Shown one piece after another: positions 36,207 to 49,557 of a DNA stretch of 64,000 bases. Numbering within the stretch: the first letter of the stretch is position 1; every line of letters begins with the position of its first letter. Below the pieces are notes generated by a model. That model was not told the origin of the DNA and did no database searches. It saw nothing but the letters and a program-made list of their open reading frames with translations. Both the position numbers and the translations under genes were made by a program. Origin of the DNA: Laguncularia racemosa (Eukaryota; Streptophyta; Magnoliopsida; Myrtales; Combretaceae); NCBI GenBank assembly GCA_037954665.1, contig JBBMOL010000038.1, forward strand, positions 2,914,001-2,978,000, given 5' to 3'.

Positions 36207-39200
36207 ATGTCAGCTAACGACGGTGTTGACGGTGGTTGCGTTCTCAACTTAGACCGGGATGCGAAAGTCCAAGGAGTCAATCAATGGGCTCCAAGGACAG
36301 TTGTCGATGCCATGGAACAGAGGCTCGGGCGCGTAGAGTAGCGCTTGGAGGATCTAATTATGAGTTTCGATGCCATGGTGATGGGCCACAACGGAAACAA
36401 GGACGTTGGTGGAGATCGACCAAGGGTGGCAATTGCTCATGGCGGTCCTATTAATCAACCTGTAGCCGCAAATCAATGGAATCAACGACTAGATGAGAGT
36501 TCTTCCAAGGAAGAGGGTGATTTCCTATAGAGGAGAGGGCAACAACCGAGGAGAGGCGGTGTTGGTGGTGGCAGATACCGCGGGATCGACAACAGAATTG
36601 ATCAGGAGTATGGTGGCGGATATCGAAGAAACCACCAGGGATACGATCAGGCAGATGGTGGTGATTTCCGTCTCAAGGTAGATATTCCTTCATTTAATGG
36701 TAATTTAAATATAGAAGATTTCCTAGATTAGCTTGCAGAAGTCGATAGGTTTTTCGACTATATGGAGATACCCGAGGATTGGAGAGTAAGGTTGGTTGCG
36801 TGTAGGCTGAAAGGAGGGGCATCTGCATGGTGGGATCGTTTGTAGAACAGGAGGTAGAGAGAGGGAAAGCAACCTATAAGGACATGGTACCGCATGAAGA
36901 ACCTGTTGTAGAGGGATTTTCTACCACCCGACTATGAGTAGGATTCTCTTCCAGCAGTACCAATGATGCCGTCAAGGACAGAGGACGGTGCATGAATATA
37001 CTGCCGAGTTCATGAGATCGACGGAGAGGAATGATCTGAGGGAAACTGAGGGTCAGCAGGTAGCGTGATTTGTGGACGGGTTGAAGCCCCAGATTAGGGA
37101 TAAAATTGGGGTGACAGTGTTTAGAACTGTAAATGAGGCAAATAATTTGGCCTTTAGAGATGAGATGATGATTCAAGAAAAAAGTGCGAGGCTTGGTGGG
37201 GGCAAAAGGAATTATGGGTACGATAGTGTTGGCAGTGGCAGCCAGGTGGTTGGTGAAAGGATTAGAGGAGTAGTTGAGAAGCCGGCTGGAGGTATAGAGA
37301 AGAAGGAAGACAAGGCTGAAGGGAAGAAGCCCCTTGAGATCAAAGAGACCCCAAGGCAAAGTAATCCATATGCTAAACCAATTTTGGGGAAGTGTTATAA
37401 GTGTAATCAATTGGGGCACCAATCTAACGAATGCCTGAATCGACGGATTATAAACATTGTCGAAAGGGAGGAAGAGGAGGAAGTGTGCTGCGAACTGAAT
37501 GCTGAGGATGAATATTATGATGAGGTTGATGATGGAGTGGAGCCGAGCTATGTGATCAGAAGGATGATGCTGGCATCGAAGTAGGAGGGTAATTCGTAAC
37601 GACACTAGTTGTTCCGCACTAGGTGCACAATTGGTGGGAGAGTGTTCGACCTGATTGTTGATAGTGGGAGTTGTGAGAATATAATCGGAAGAAAGGTTGT
37701 GAAGTAACTCCAGCTATCGGTAGAGAAACATCCGAACCCTTACACTATAGGGTGGATTAAGGCAGCAGAGCGAATTGAGGTGAAGGAGAGGTGCCGGGTT
37801 CCGTTCTCGATAGGCAAATATTGAGGTGAAGTCTATTGCGATATCGTCGATATGGATGCTTGCCACTTGTTATTGGGGAGACCATGGCAGTTTGACATGG
37901 ATGCCCAACATGCCGGAAAAGAGAATAAGTATAGGTTAGAGAAAGGGGGCGTGAAGTACACATTACTGCCATTACTGCCAAAGACACAAAGGGCTGAAGG
38001 AAAATCATTTATGACAATCACTCAGTTAGAGAAGGAGATGGCCGAGGACCTAAAAGAATCCCGAGTGATGCATGCACTTATCATGAAAAATGCTGGAGAA
38101 GAAGTGAGTAATGAGGAGGTTCCAGAAGGAGTAAAGGGGGTGTTAGAAGAGTTCAAAGAGGTAGTGCCAGAAGATTTACCAGAAGGGTTGTCTCCATTGC
38201 GTGACATCCAACACCATATTGACTTGGTGCTTGGGGCTAGTTTTCCTAATCTCCCTCATTATAGGATGAGCCCCAAAGAAACGAAGGTCCTATAGGAGAA
38301 AGTCCAGGAGTTACTAGATAAAAGATTTATCAGGGATAGCATGAGCCTGTGTGCTGTTCCGGCGCTTTTGATGCCAAAGAAGGATGGTAGTTGGAGGATG
38401 TGTGTAGACAGCCGTGCAATCAACAAAATCACAATTGGGTATAAATTTCCAATTCCTCGCATTGAGGACATGCTGGATAGGCTGAGTGGAGCGGTGATAT
38501 TTTCGAAGGTAGATCTTAGGAGTGGATACCATTAGATCCGAGTCAGACCTGAGGATGAATGGAAAACCGCTTTCAAGACGAAGGAAAGGTTATATGAATG
38601 GTTGGTTATGCCATTCGGCCTCAGCAATGTACTCAGTACCTTTATGCACGTAATGAATTAGGTACTTAAACCTTTCATTGGTAGATTTGTGGTAGTGTAT
38701 TTCGATGATATCTTAATATATAATAAGACTGAGGGTGAGCACTTAGTGCATTTGAGAAGTGTATTAACTGTGCTACAATAAGCTTTATGCTAATCTCAAA
38801 AAGTGTAGATTCATGTCAAAGAAGTTGCTGTTCTTGGGTTTTATAGTGAGTGGTAAGGGAATAACGGTGGATGAGGACAAAGTAAGGGCTATTCTATTAG
38901 AGATTGGCCTACTCCCAAAACGATCACTGAGTTGAGGAGCGTTTTGGGGTTGGTAAGGTTTTATAGGCGCTTCATACGGCATTTCAGTACGGTCGCTGCC
39001 CCATTAATCGAGTGCCTGAAGAAGGGGAAGTTTCAATGGGGTGAAGAAGTTGAGTCTGGGTTTGTTGTGCTAAAAGAAAGATTGTGTAGTGCGCTGATGT
39101 TGGCGTTACCAGACTTTGACAAACTATTTGAAGTAGACTGTGATGCCAGTGGGGTAGGTATTGGAGCCCTATTATCTTAGGAGAAGAGACCTGTGGCCTT

Positions 39201-40812
39201 TCATAGTGAGAAGCTCTATAAAGCTAGGAGGAGTTGGTCCACTTATGATAAAGAGTTCTATTCCATGGTTAGAGCTCTGAGGATGTGGGAGCATTACTTG
39301 GTAGGAAAAGAATTTATCATGTATTTGGATTGTGTAGCTTTAAAACATTTGAGTAGTCAGACCCTATCTATAAATACATGCATGCCAGATGGATCCAATT
39401 TCTGCAAAAGTTTCCATTCCGTTTGATGCACAAATCCGGGGTTCAAAATAAGGTGGCGGACGCATTGAGTAGGAGAGCTGATTTATTGATCACCATGAGG
39501 GTTGAGGTGGTAGGTTTTGAGCAGTTGAAGGAACTATATGAGGATGATGTGGATTTCGAGACAATATGGAAAAGTGTATCAATCAGGAGCCCAATGACAG
39601 CTGCTATATCCTGGAGGGTTACTTAATGAAAGGAAATCAACTCTGTATTCCTGAATCATCCTTGAGGGAAAAGTTGATTAAGGACCTATATGGAGGAGGA
39701 CTAGCCGGACATTTGGGGCGAGATAAGACTCTGACGGCAGTGGCTGCAAGATATCATTGGCCTCAGCTAAGAAGAGATGTAGGGAGAATTGTGCAAAGGT
39801 GTTACGTCTGTCAGACATCTAAAGGATATTATCAGAATACTGGGTTGTACACCCCGCTACTAATACTTGAGACTATCTGGGGGATCTATCTATGGACTTC
39901 GTTTTAGGTTTGCCTCGTACCCAACGAGGTGCTGACACTGTTTTTGTGATTGTAGACAGGTTCTCCAAGATGGCTCACTTCATTCCTTGCAAGAAGACAG
40001 CTGATGCACAAGGTGTTGCCAAGTTATTCTTTAAGGAGGTGGTCAGGTTGCACGGGGTTCTCAATTCAATTACATCAGATAGAGATACCCGGTTTCTTAG
40101 CCACTTTTGGAGGACACTATGGTACATGTTCAATTCCTCACTCAATTTTAGTAGCACAACCCACCCTCAGACTGATGGGCAGACGGAGGTGACGAACAGG
40201 ACTCTTGGCAACTTAATACAAAGCATTTGTGGAGAGAAGCCAAGACAATGGGATTTGGCTCTTTCTCAAGCCGAATTTGCTTACAACAGTTCCATCCATA
40301 GAACTACTGGGAAATCTCATTTTTCAATGGTTTATACAAAAGTGCCATCTCATGCATTGGATTTAGCTCTCTTGCCCAAGGGTGTAGAGTCCAATGTAGC
40401 TGCAAAATACCTGGCGGACCAATATCAAGCTGTGGCATCTAAAGTGAAAGAGAAGATCGAGAAGGTTAATGAGAAGTACAAGAAAGCTGCAGACAAGCAT
40501 TAGAAAAAAAAAAAAAACTGTTTGAAGTAGGAGATCAAGTAATGGTGTTCTTAAGGAAAGGACGTTTCCTGTGGGCATTTATAGCAAATGGAAACCAAAG
40601 AAGTACGGTCCTTACAAGATTGTCGCAAAATAAATGATAATGCGTATGTGTTCGGACTTCCTAAAAGCATGAAGATTTCAAAACCCTTCAATGTAGCTGA
40701 TTTATCTCCATTCTACTCGGATGACGAACCTCTATATCCGGAAGAGAACTCGAGGTCGAGTTCTTCATTGGTGGGAGAGAATGATGTGGACATCATAGCT
40801 GACACGGGTTGA
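36207..40812 (+). pseudogene. Gag-pol of the first Ty3/gypsy element, with many stops
   Basis: Start ATG at 36207 (MSANDGVDGG). Then come gag (DYMEIPEDWRVRLVACRLK near 36.8 kb), a zinc knuckle C-X2-C-X4-H-X4-C at 37393-37434, protease DSG at 37660-37668, RT with YFDD at 38698-38709, RNase H (EVDCDASGVGIGALLS near 39.15 kb), an integrase zinc region near 39.7-39.85 kb and an integrase core at 39892-40503 (MDFVLGLPRTQRGADTVF, TSDRDTRF, TDGQTEVTNRTLG). The frame ends at 40812, some 30 bases inside the 3' LTR. I count about 16-18 in-frame stops, mostly where the related copy has Gln or Arg, plus a few small frameshifts (near 36940, 38780, 38900, 40630). It is not functional. Confidence 0.9.
40769..40781 (+). 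other. Polypurine tract of the first element
   Basis: TGGTGGGAGAGAA immediately before the 3' LTR, the usual start site for plus-strand DNA synthesis. The younger copy has the close match GGTGGGGGAGAA. Confidence 0.8.
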
Positions 40813-41310
40813 CGAGACATGTCTTTTACAAGGCACGGCCGTATAATGAGTCTGAAGGCTCCACAGAAACATACACGGCCGTATACATCGGTTCAACGGC
40901 ATGGCCGTGTGTTGAGTCGAGATAATTCACAGAAACATACACGGCCGCATACACGGCAAGAAGGCATGGCCGTGTGTTGTGTCTGGAATATCCACAGAAA
41001 CATACACGACCTTATACACAGCCGTGTCTCAACTAGATGACAGACATGCATACATATATTTATTTCCACGTGTACATATATATTTCCTTTTTAATTGTTT
41101 TCCAGAAGACTATAAATAGTTTTTAGGTCATTTTAGGGTTAGTTTTTTTAATCTTTTATCAAATTACATATACTTAGAGAAGAGTTTTCTCTGTTTCCTC
41201 AATTGTGCGCAATTGAGATTTTCAAGGAATCAACTCAGATTATTCTTTGTTTATTCGTGAGGTCCAATCCGAGAATTGGTCTCGTGTTTCACACTTTCTA
41301 CACTGCGTCA
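40782..41310 (+). repeat. 3' LTR of the first Ty3/gypsy element
   Basis: Begins TGATGTGGACATCATAG and ends CACTGCGTCA. It is longer than the 5' LTR by 25 bases, within the repeated U3 part (ACACGGCAAGAAGGCATGGC is present only here). Contains ACACGGCCGT words and a TATA box, ACTATAAATAG, near 41108-41118. Confidence 0.9.
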
Positions 41311-42325
41311 GCAAGCAACTTAATCTTAACCAAAATGTTCTTAATTTCATTTCATCAACTAACCTAACAAGCATAAATAACACATAGGTTTACATGTACC
41401 TAAAAAGGGTGGTATCCAATATAATTGATTTTTACTTAGCAATTACTTTGGAATCTATTAAGTTACAAAACAATTGATCTTAATATTAGTCTAGAGTATC
41501 GTATAAGTACTCAATTTTTGTTATCTAATTATTATTAGATCAATTCTTTTACTTTATTAGACTTTTTAAAGTTGTACTAACTTTTTAAAATTAATGAAAT
41601 TCAAATAATAAGAAAAAAAAAATAAATAAAAAAGGTTTTCATAGTACACAATTGTGCATTAGGCTGTATACATGAGTAGAGTAGGAAACACAATTTTGTA
41701 TTGTGGTCATATATCTTTCTATACACTTTTATTATTCTACACGCGCAAGTACATGGGTAGGTACACGCGTGTGTACCTACTCATGAACCTCCTAACTTGT
41801 TTTTTTCTTCTCTATGTAACATGGGTAGGTACACAAACATATACTTGGCTATGTATCCCACTATTCCACTTCAGATTCTCTTCCTAATTAACCAATTTTC
41901 AACTTCTTCCAACCCTAGTTGTAATTTGACATCTCTAAATCATAATTTATGATACTTACGATATACAGACGCTAAATCACTTCAAATTGTACTACTCGTA
42001 AAAATTTGCTCTAACAATCAAAGTCTTGTCCTAACCTTTACTTATCTAATTTGTTTTGTAGTGAAATTCTAAAGAATCTAACCATCAATTGTATTATATT
42101 TGGATAAAAATAAAAAGAAACATTAACTTGTATACTCTACTGTATGGAATTGCGCTACAGTGCATAATCTCGATAGTCGTCTTCTTCTCCTAAGGTTTCT
42201 TCTTATTCTATAGGTATTATAGTGCAAAAAGTGAAAAAGGGTCAAACTAACATATGTTTGACCCTTTTACACTTATTTTGTAAAATGACCAACTTACCTT
42301 ATAACTTAATTCTTTGTTACTTTTA

Positions 42326-43248
42326 TTTGCTCCAACCTTTTATTATTATTTTTTTATTTTTCTCGGGTTTTACATGAGTCTTGCTAATTGCTTATATCAA
42401 AATTCCAAGAAGTTCTATGGTGCAATCACTATATAGTCTCTTCTCCCATTACAACAATATTTTCTTAAATATAGTAAAAATTAGGTCTATTATAGTGTTA
42501 AGAAATTGTTGATAGTGTTTATCAACTTGTTGAAGGTCTTTATGAATCTATCAACAGTTTCTTTTATATAATAAAACACTATTGATTATAATAAAATGGA
42601 CCCTTGATAGTAAAAATCTCCCAAAATTCCTTAATCTAAGACAAATTAGAGATTTTTAGCCTACGACCCACTCATCCTACATCAACAAGCTTCAACGCAT
42701 AAGCTAATGGGGCTGATATAAGTATGGTTGATGAATGGAATGAAAAGATGTGAACGTACGTATGAATTTAAGGGTCAGTTGAATTGGAAATGTACTAATG
42801 TAATTGTGATGCTAGGTCGGTTTAGGATGTGATTTAGTGGTGTGAATGTATGTCGAGGGCTCAAAGATGGTGTAAATAGTGTTGGGGTGAAGGTAAGAAT
42901 CTAATTAGAATTTTGTGGATAAATCTTGGATTCGATCTATTTTTTGATAGTAATTTAATCACTATCACAACACATAGCTATATTTAATTGGTTGCAAAAT
43001 TCCTGAGCCAACAAAGTGATAGGGAGTCATCTAGTCTCTCTCTAAGTTATTACACACCTAGAAAGAAGAAAAAGAATTTAAATTTTCCCAAATATGTTAA
43101 TTCACAAAATTCTCATAATCTGATGTTAATGGTGCTAGTTTGGGGTTTTTATAATATCCATGGCTTGTTACAAAGACTCCTTTTTACAAGATAAAACTTT
43201 TTATTTAAATTTAATTGAAGGCATGGCTTTTCATAAAAGATGAGTTTT
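42326..43248. other. AT-rich spacer, no gene recognised
   Basis: Nothing coding or repeated was recognised. The frame at 42988-43194 looks like chance. Confidence 0.45.
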
Positions 43249-44109
43249 CATAAAAAATAACTATTTATTTTTTAGAAAAAAAATACTAAGAAAGAGCCCA
43301 TACTTATGCATTTTTTGCAAAAAAAAAAAAAAGCCCTAGATTTATAAAATATATGTTTAAGGGTCTAAATTTGTATATTGCACGCATTTTAGGGCCTTTG
43401 TTAGTTTGTTGTTAACGGAATGTGATGTGGCACTTTTAGGCATTAAAATAATTGGATGTCTATGTAATATGCTATGTCATTTTCTCTCTTCCTATTTTTT
43501 ATTCAAATTTTCCACTAAAGTATTGCATAATTTACTTTCTCTTTCTTTCTCTAATCTTTTCTAATTTGTTTGATGATATTCTCTCCTAATGTTACAATTG
43601 GGGTACTTCATTAACCTTGCCTTTAGAATTGTTTCCCAGTTTTGCTATTAATGAGAACTTCCTTAAGGACGTCTTTTGGCACAAAAAACCAACATCAACC
43701 ATTTCATCAAGTCATGCTTTCTTTTTCATTTTTTTTTTCCATTCTCTCGACAAAAGAAATAAGCTTTAGGTTTCATGTTTTGGTTTTGCAATTGACCATG
43801 AGTCCATTGTATTAGGTTAGTAAATAGATGAGAGAGAGAGTAAATTACTTATTTAATGTTTTGACAAAAAAATTAAATAAAAAATAGGAGAGAAAATGAT
43901 ATGGTATGCTACTTAGACGTCCATATCAGTTATTCTAACATCTAAAAGTGTTACGTTAGATTTTATTAACATTAAGCCAATGAAATCCTTGGAATGATTA
44001 CAATATACGAATGTAGAGCCTTAATTGTATATTTTATAAATTCAGGCTCTTTTTTACAAAATTATATAAATACAGATCCTTTATCTGCATATTTCCCCTA
44101 TTTTTTATG
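43249..44109. mobile_element. Non-autonomous element with long terminal inverted repeats (Mutator-like)
   Basis: The outer 200-230 bases are inverted copies of each other at about 70-75% by eye. Left arm words in order: ATTTATAAAATATA, GTATATTG, TTAACGGAATGTGATGTGGC, ACTTTTAGGCATTA, GGATGTCTATGTA, ATGTCATTTTCTCTC. The right arm read backwards gives ATTTATAAAATATA, GTATATTG, ACACTTTTAGATGTTAG, GGACGTCTAAGTA, ATATCATTTTCTCTC. Both ends show CATAAAAAATA. The core has no protein-like frame. Long inverted arms on a short non-coding core fit a Mutator-type element. No 9-bp duplication was confirmed. Confidence 0.65.
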
Positions 44110-46703
44110 TTGACAAAATTGACCCCATTTAACCTAAGATACTTTATAACAAGTTTAACATTCCAACCAATAATTATAACTCAATTGAAATGCAATCAAC
44201 ACTCAACATCACAAAGACTAAGCTAGAATAAAATTTGATTTCTTTATGGACCCTCAAGCTTCTACGCCACTCCTAAGCCTTCCATCCAAGAAAAGAACTA
44301 AGGCTTCATCTTGAACATTTGATTCATGTTCTTGAACATCTTCAATGGATAGTTGAGGTATTCTGACTCTAAAATTTCAACTGAAAAAACTTGACTCCAA
44401 AGCTTCCTTTTATGATTTCTTAGTCTCTTGATCCGGTGATGATGCGCATCATAAGCAGTCATAAATCACATCATTTGATCAATCAGTCAATTACAATGGG
44501 ACTCTAAGTGACTAATCAATGATCTGCATAGTTCGTACTTTATCGACCTCAATGACAAGCATAAGCATCTACTACAACAACATTATCGTTAACGTTGAAA
44601 TATAAATTGAATTTAAATTCTCTCAAATTTTCCTCTTTTAAATTTTTTAATTACAAATTAATAGTTGGTATTATTTAAATTCTTGAAATACTTTATGATG
44701 TATCATAATATAATCTTTTTCATTTGTAATTTCAATCATTAATTTACATAATAACATTTTAAGAGGATAAATTAAGAAAAATTTAGAGAAAGTAAATTGA
44801 GAAGATCCATTTCCATATAAATTTGGATACATAATATACTAACTATAATGATAGTCATAAATGAAGAAAGAAACTCCATTTACCAAAGTCCATCCCATTG
44901 TTTAAACCTATATAGTAATACTAAGTAAGGATTAATTAAGTACATAACAAAATTAGATTGACGGAATAGCTTTAGATATTGAAAAAGGGTTGTTGGTCGA
45001 TTGGCTTGAGACACGCTGACCATTGGTCTCCCCAACTCATCTATTGGGGTTGGCTTAGTCTAGCCTGAGTAGGCTAAGTAGTGGTGAACCAGTTATGTTG
45101 GTTCTAACCTATTTAGCTTATATCAATTTTTAATTTACATAATAAGAAATTAAATAAAATTTTTGCTAGATTTACTATGTTCTTATATTTTTTTATCTTT
45201 TTTTTTTCATAGTAGAGTAGTGTTTTTATGATGAAGCTAAGATTACATGACAAAAAAAAAAAAAAAATGCAACACAAAAAACATGAAAAATGTCACACAC
45301 ACACACACGTAGACGCATATATATAATCAATCTATATATAGATAGATAAATAGAGTCTTACAGTCGAAATTAAAGAAATGAGGGTGATGCTAAGTTCTGT
45401 CCATGATTATACATATTGTTTGTACAAATGCTAATAATAAAACCATCAATGGTAGCACATAAGAAATGCCTAGTTACTAGCTGAAATGCCTAGCTACTAG
45501 CTGATTCGAGTTTTACCCCTTCTAACTATCGGAAAAAAAAAAAAAATAAAGGCCCACGATTAAATTACTAGAAGAAAACGGTATGAAGTAGTACTATTAA
45601 TCAAGTTTGCTAGGAGAGCACCATTCTTTCTAGAGAAATATTTTGTTGATTTATTGTTTAGGCTATACTTCTTTTTTCTATTGACTAGACTTTTCACTTA
45701 TAATGAATGCAATAAATGAAAATTTGCCCTCTTCTCTCTTTTGCTTTTTGATTTTGAAATAGGACCAATATTCCAAGATAATTATTAGGTTTTATGACAT
45801 TATTATTAGGGATGCTTGTGGCCCAGGGGAACTTATTAGATCCTAAAACCTTGAGATTTCTACATGATTGTATAAATTTTAATATGGGTTTAAAATTTAT
45901 AAGATAGATTTCTTTTTAAAATTTTTAAAATCTATGTTTATAAAAAAACAATAAAAAATATAACCTTACATACTTATAACTACCTCAAAACCTTATACTC
46001 CCATAAAATATGTCCAAATTTTGGGGAACCGCGTGTTTTATTACGACATGAGTACACCTTAGTTAACTTATAAAATGTCCTTACAAGATATTATTATTAA
46101 ATTCTGATAAATATGATAAATATTTAACTAATTTAACCACGTCAATCTAACTAACTAATGGTAAAAAAATCATATTAATTTTTATACATAACCATATAGT
46201 ATTTGTTTTTGCCAAACAATATATTATTTAAGTTTTTTTTTTTAAATGAAAAGCAATGGGTTATCTTATAATCTCTAAGTTCCACAGCAAATAATTTCTA
46301 AAGTGGGTTTGATAAATGATAATAGTTAGGGTTAGCCATTTGATATCTAACTTATCCAACTTAAATATGATGTAACATAATTATAAATAGGTTTATATAA
46401 GTAAAACTTGATATGATTAATAAATAGATAAAAAATATTTAAATCTATTTATAAATATATACATGTTTACTTTAATACTTAAACCCGTTTAATAAATAGA
46501 TTCCATAAATATTTTCATAGTTGTTGATCTATTTGAGATTACAAGTTCTAATATTATAATTTAATTTTATACTTATCTACTTACCCTAATCTCTCTCCAT
46601 GGCCCCCACCTCTTTGTCTTTATCTCGTCATCCACTACTACTACTTTGCTATTACTTCTATCAATTGTCAGCGTTCTCTCTTTGATTATTATTCTTATCT
46701 ACA

Positions 46704-46960
46704 TTGATTCCAAGCAAGAGTAATATCCTTAAGTTTTATATTCCTTGTAAGCTCCAATTTCTATCATTTTAAGGCAAAAGCATGATGGCATAAACGAAAA
46801 GGATATTAAGCATTGATAATCATGGTTTTCCACTTTGAATCCAAGTAAGAGTAATATCCTTAAGTTTTATTTTCCTTGTAAACTCCAATTCCTACCCTCA
46901 TTAATAATAATAAAAAAAATATTAAGCAGTGAAAGGGAGCACAAACGAAAAAGCTGCAAG
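46704..46960 (+). repeat. Tandem duplication, two units of about 131 bp
   Basis: CCAAGCAAGAGTAATATCC at 46710 recurs as CCAAGTAAGAGTAATATCC at 46841. It is followed in both by TTAAGTTTTAT, CCTTGTAA(G/A)CTCCAATT, and later ATATTAAGCA with CATAAACGAAAA / CACAAACGAAAA. Confidence 0.75.
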
Positions 46961-49527
46961 ATGCTCTCTCTTTTGGAGCAAAATTAAAATCTTAATATAT
47001 TGGAAAGAGCATTTATCTCAGCAATTAATATAAATAATTAAAGAAATATTGTAACGAATAGGTATTCAAATAAATTAACCATGTCGAAATCTGTACACAA
47101 TCATAATAAAATAATGTTCATGACATTGTTCTTCTGTTGTCTACTCATAGGTTGAGACCTGACCATTTTTATGCTGCTTAAAGCTTAATTTTAAAAGAAA
47201 AAAATAGAAATTAATATTTATTTAAATTTCTATTTAAAATTTTAATTTTTTCTTCTCTCTTCATGTACTCAATATTTTATAACTTTTACAAAATTATGAT
47301 TTTCATTAAATTCATTAATTTTTCTGTTTATCTTTGATATGAATTAACTTCTAATTAACCTTGGGATAGCCGATCAAGTTGGGTAGGTTTGCATTTTTTA
47401 AGCTCTTTTTTCATATTTTTAGAAACTTTTTTGTATTTTTTTATTATAATGTAATTAAATATATCTAATTTGTTTTTATTATATTTTTAATATTATTATT
47501 TTATTAAATTAATTATTAATTTTCTATTCCTAACTATAAAGACAGATATTGAAATATACTAAATTATCATTCGGTGCATGCATAGTGGCAATACTTCCCA
47601 ATAAAGCTGATTTTGAAATTTTGAGCTGTTACCCTCGAGTACTTTTCATTAGAATCGTGTATGAACTAAACTCCTTCATGAATTTCTAAGCTATTTTTAA
47701 CCTCAATCCCATATTACTGTCCTAAATCTCGACAACTTGAGTAATTTTTACTGTGAAGGTGTAAGCACATTCTGTCCGTGAAGGAAGTCTGGACGAGCTA
47801 AGTTAAAACGAGTTGACCTGAAGCTAGCATAAGGTTAGGATAGATACTGTCGCTGAAATGTGTTGAGATCTTACAATTAACAGAGACCCAGATGGATTAA
47901 GTCACAACCATTTATAGACTTAAACTACTGTTTATAATTGAAAGCATTTAAATTTTGCTTTTACCATCAGCTGTATCTTTTGGGTACTCCAACGAGCACT
48001 TTGTCTAACAATTTTGCCTTCTAATCACTAATTTATCAATGATCAACCAGCAAAACTTTTTATAATGACCTTTATTTTATAGGAGAAATTTTCTCTTTAG
48101 GATTACTCTTTACTTTACTTTTGCTTTGAGCTAGTGCATTCCGCATAAAGATACACTCATCTTCGCTTTAAAGTAGTAAGATTAATTCTAACCTTTCATG
48201 AAAGAAAAAAATGAATAGTCAATTAAAATATAATAATTATTAATTTTCATATCATTCAATAGTATAGTAGTGATTTACTTTTAAGTTATCTTATTTTAAT
48301 AATTTTTTCTGTTTATATATATTCATGGCCTATCTCATTGATAAGTGTGCAAAGTTTTTTTTTTTTTTAAATCAAACACTATTATAACTATTAAAAATAG
48401 AAAATATAAACTTGAACTATTTTATTGAAAAATCAGTTTTAATAGCGTTCAATCACAAGCGGGTCGTCATATATTTGCAATTTGGATTTTCATCACATCA
48501 ATGAACATGAAAATGCAATGGGTTTTGTGCCATAAGTTTCTGCTATCCGATATCAGCCTCCTTTTTCTCCCCATACGTGTGATAGTAACGGTGAATTGTG
48601 ATTGACCATACAATGCAATGCTAGGCACCGTCCATAAAATTTCTTATATGGGGCAAGTAGTTCATATATCACGTGTATTGAGCCTTCGGATGTACAGTAC
48701 AGACATATAAAATAATAGCCCCATAGGTTCAAGATTCGAAGGATATGGTCTACATAGAATGCATGTATATAATAATTATTTGTACTGTTGATCTCTTAGG
48801 CATGTTCCTCTTTCAACCCGTTTCACTTATAGAAAGTTAAAAAAGAAACATATATTCAATTGGAAAGAATAAATTAGAAGTAGGATTGACAATTCTTGAT
48901 AGGATATGTTAATAATAAACACAAATATGACATGATTTAGAATATAATTACAAAAATAAAAATGAAAGTGATATATAACATGTAACACGAAAAATATGTT
49001 TATGATATAAATAAATATGATTATATTATGAAATAATTATTTATAATTTCTATTTGATTTTATATATTTTTATCATCGATACAAATTTAATACGAGATAA
49101 AGATATGAATATAATTGGTTAACATGAATCTTACCTTTAACCAAAACAATGAAAAAGAAATTCTTTAAAATATAAAAATGTTTTCCTATAATTAAAAATA
49201 TGATTAGAATAAGAAAAATGCTAATGATATTTAGAACATTTGTTAAAGGTTAAAATAAAAAAATAATATTATTTCTTAATAAAAATCAACCACAAAAAAT
49301 AATTTTTTTTATTAATGTTTGGAATACTTTTTAACTAATTATTGCATTTAGTGATTTCACAACTTTGGACGTGTCTAATCACAACCAGACTAAATAAAAT
49401 AGAAATCAGTGTTTCATTGAAATAAGCAATCGTTTGGAATGATGATTGGTTTAGATCCCTACCCTAAATGCATCACCAACCAAGACAAAAAGTACATATC
49501 TCCCCTATCTAGGGCATAGAATGCACA

Positions 49528-49557
49528 CACACACTACACTACACTACACTACCCTAC
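49528..49557 (+). repeat. Microsatellite, CA then TACAC units
   Basis: A CACACACA run passes into four ACTAC-type pentamers (CACTACACTACACTACACTA). Simple repeat only. Confidence 0.8.

Larger units (their letters stand above)
35670..41310 (+). mobile_element. Complete, heavily mutated Ty3/gypsy retrotransposon (copy 1 of family)
   Basis: 5641 bp, from TGATGTGGACATC to CACTGCGTCA, with a perfect 5-bp target duplication (GCAAG). LTRs: 35670-36173 (504 bp) and 40782-41310 (529 bp). A tRNA-Met-type primer site follows the left LTR after two bases, and a purine tract precedes the right LTR. The gag-pol order is gag, protease, RT, RNase H, integrase. The domain order, integrase motifs and GPY-type end place it among Ty3/gypsy elements. 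The strong likeness to centromeric (CRM/CRR) polyproteins, as I remember them, is a suggestion only. The LTRs differ at about 5% of sites by eye, nearly all transitions. Confidence 0.92.
35004..42325 (+). repeat. 1.64-kb direct repeat, copy 2 (split by an LTR element)
   Basis: Copy 2 is in two parts: 35004-35669 and 41311 to about 42325. Together they match copy 1 end to end; in copy 1 the join reads ATCAGCAAGCAACTT (34017-34031). The Ty3/gypsy element at 35670-41310 inserted exactly here, duplicating GCAAG (35665-35669 and 41311-41315). Confidence 0.85.

Noticed and set aside
36874..37605. 243-codon frame on the - strand
   Set aside because: It lies opposite the gag/zinc knuckle region of the first Ty3/gypsy element and is a shadow frame.
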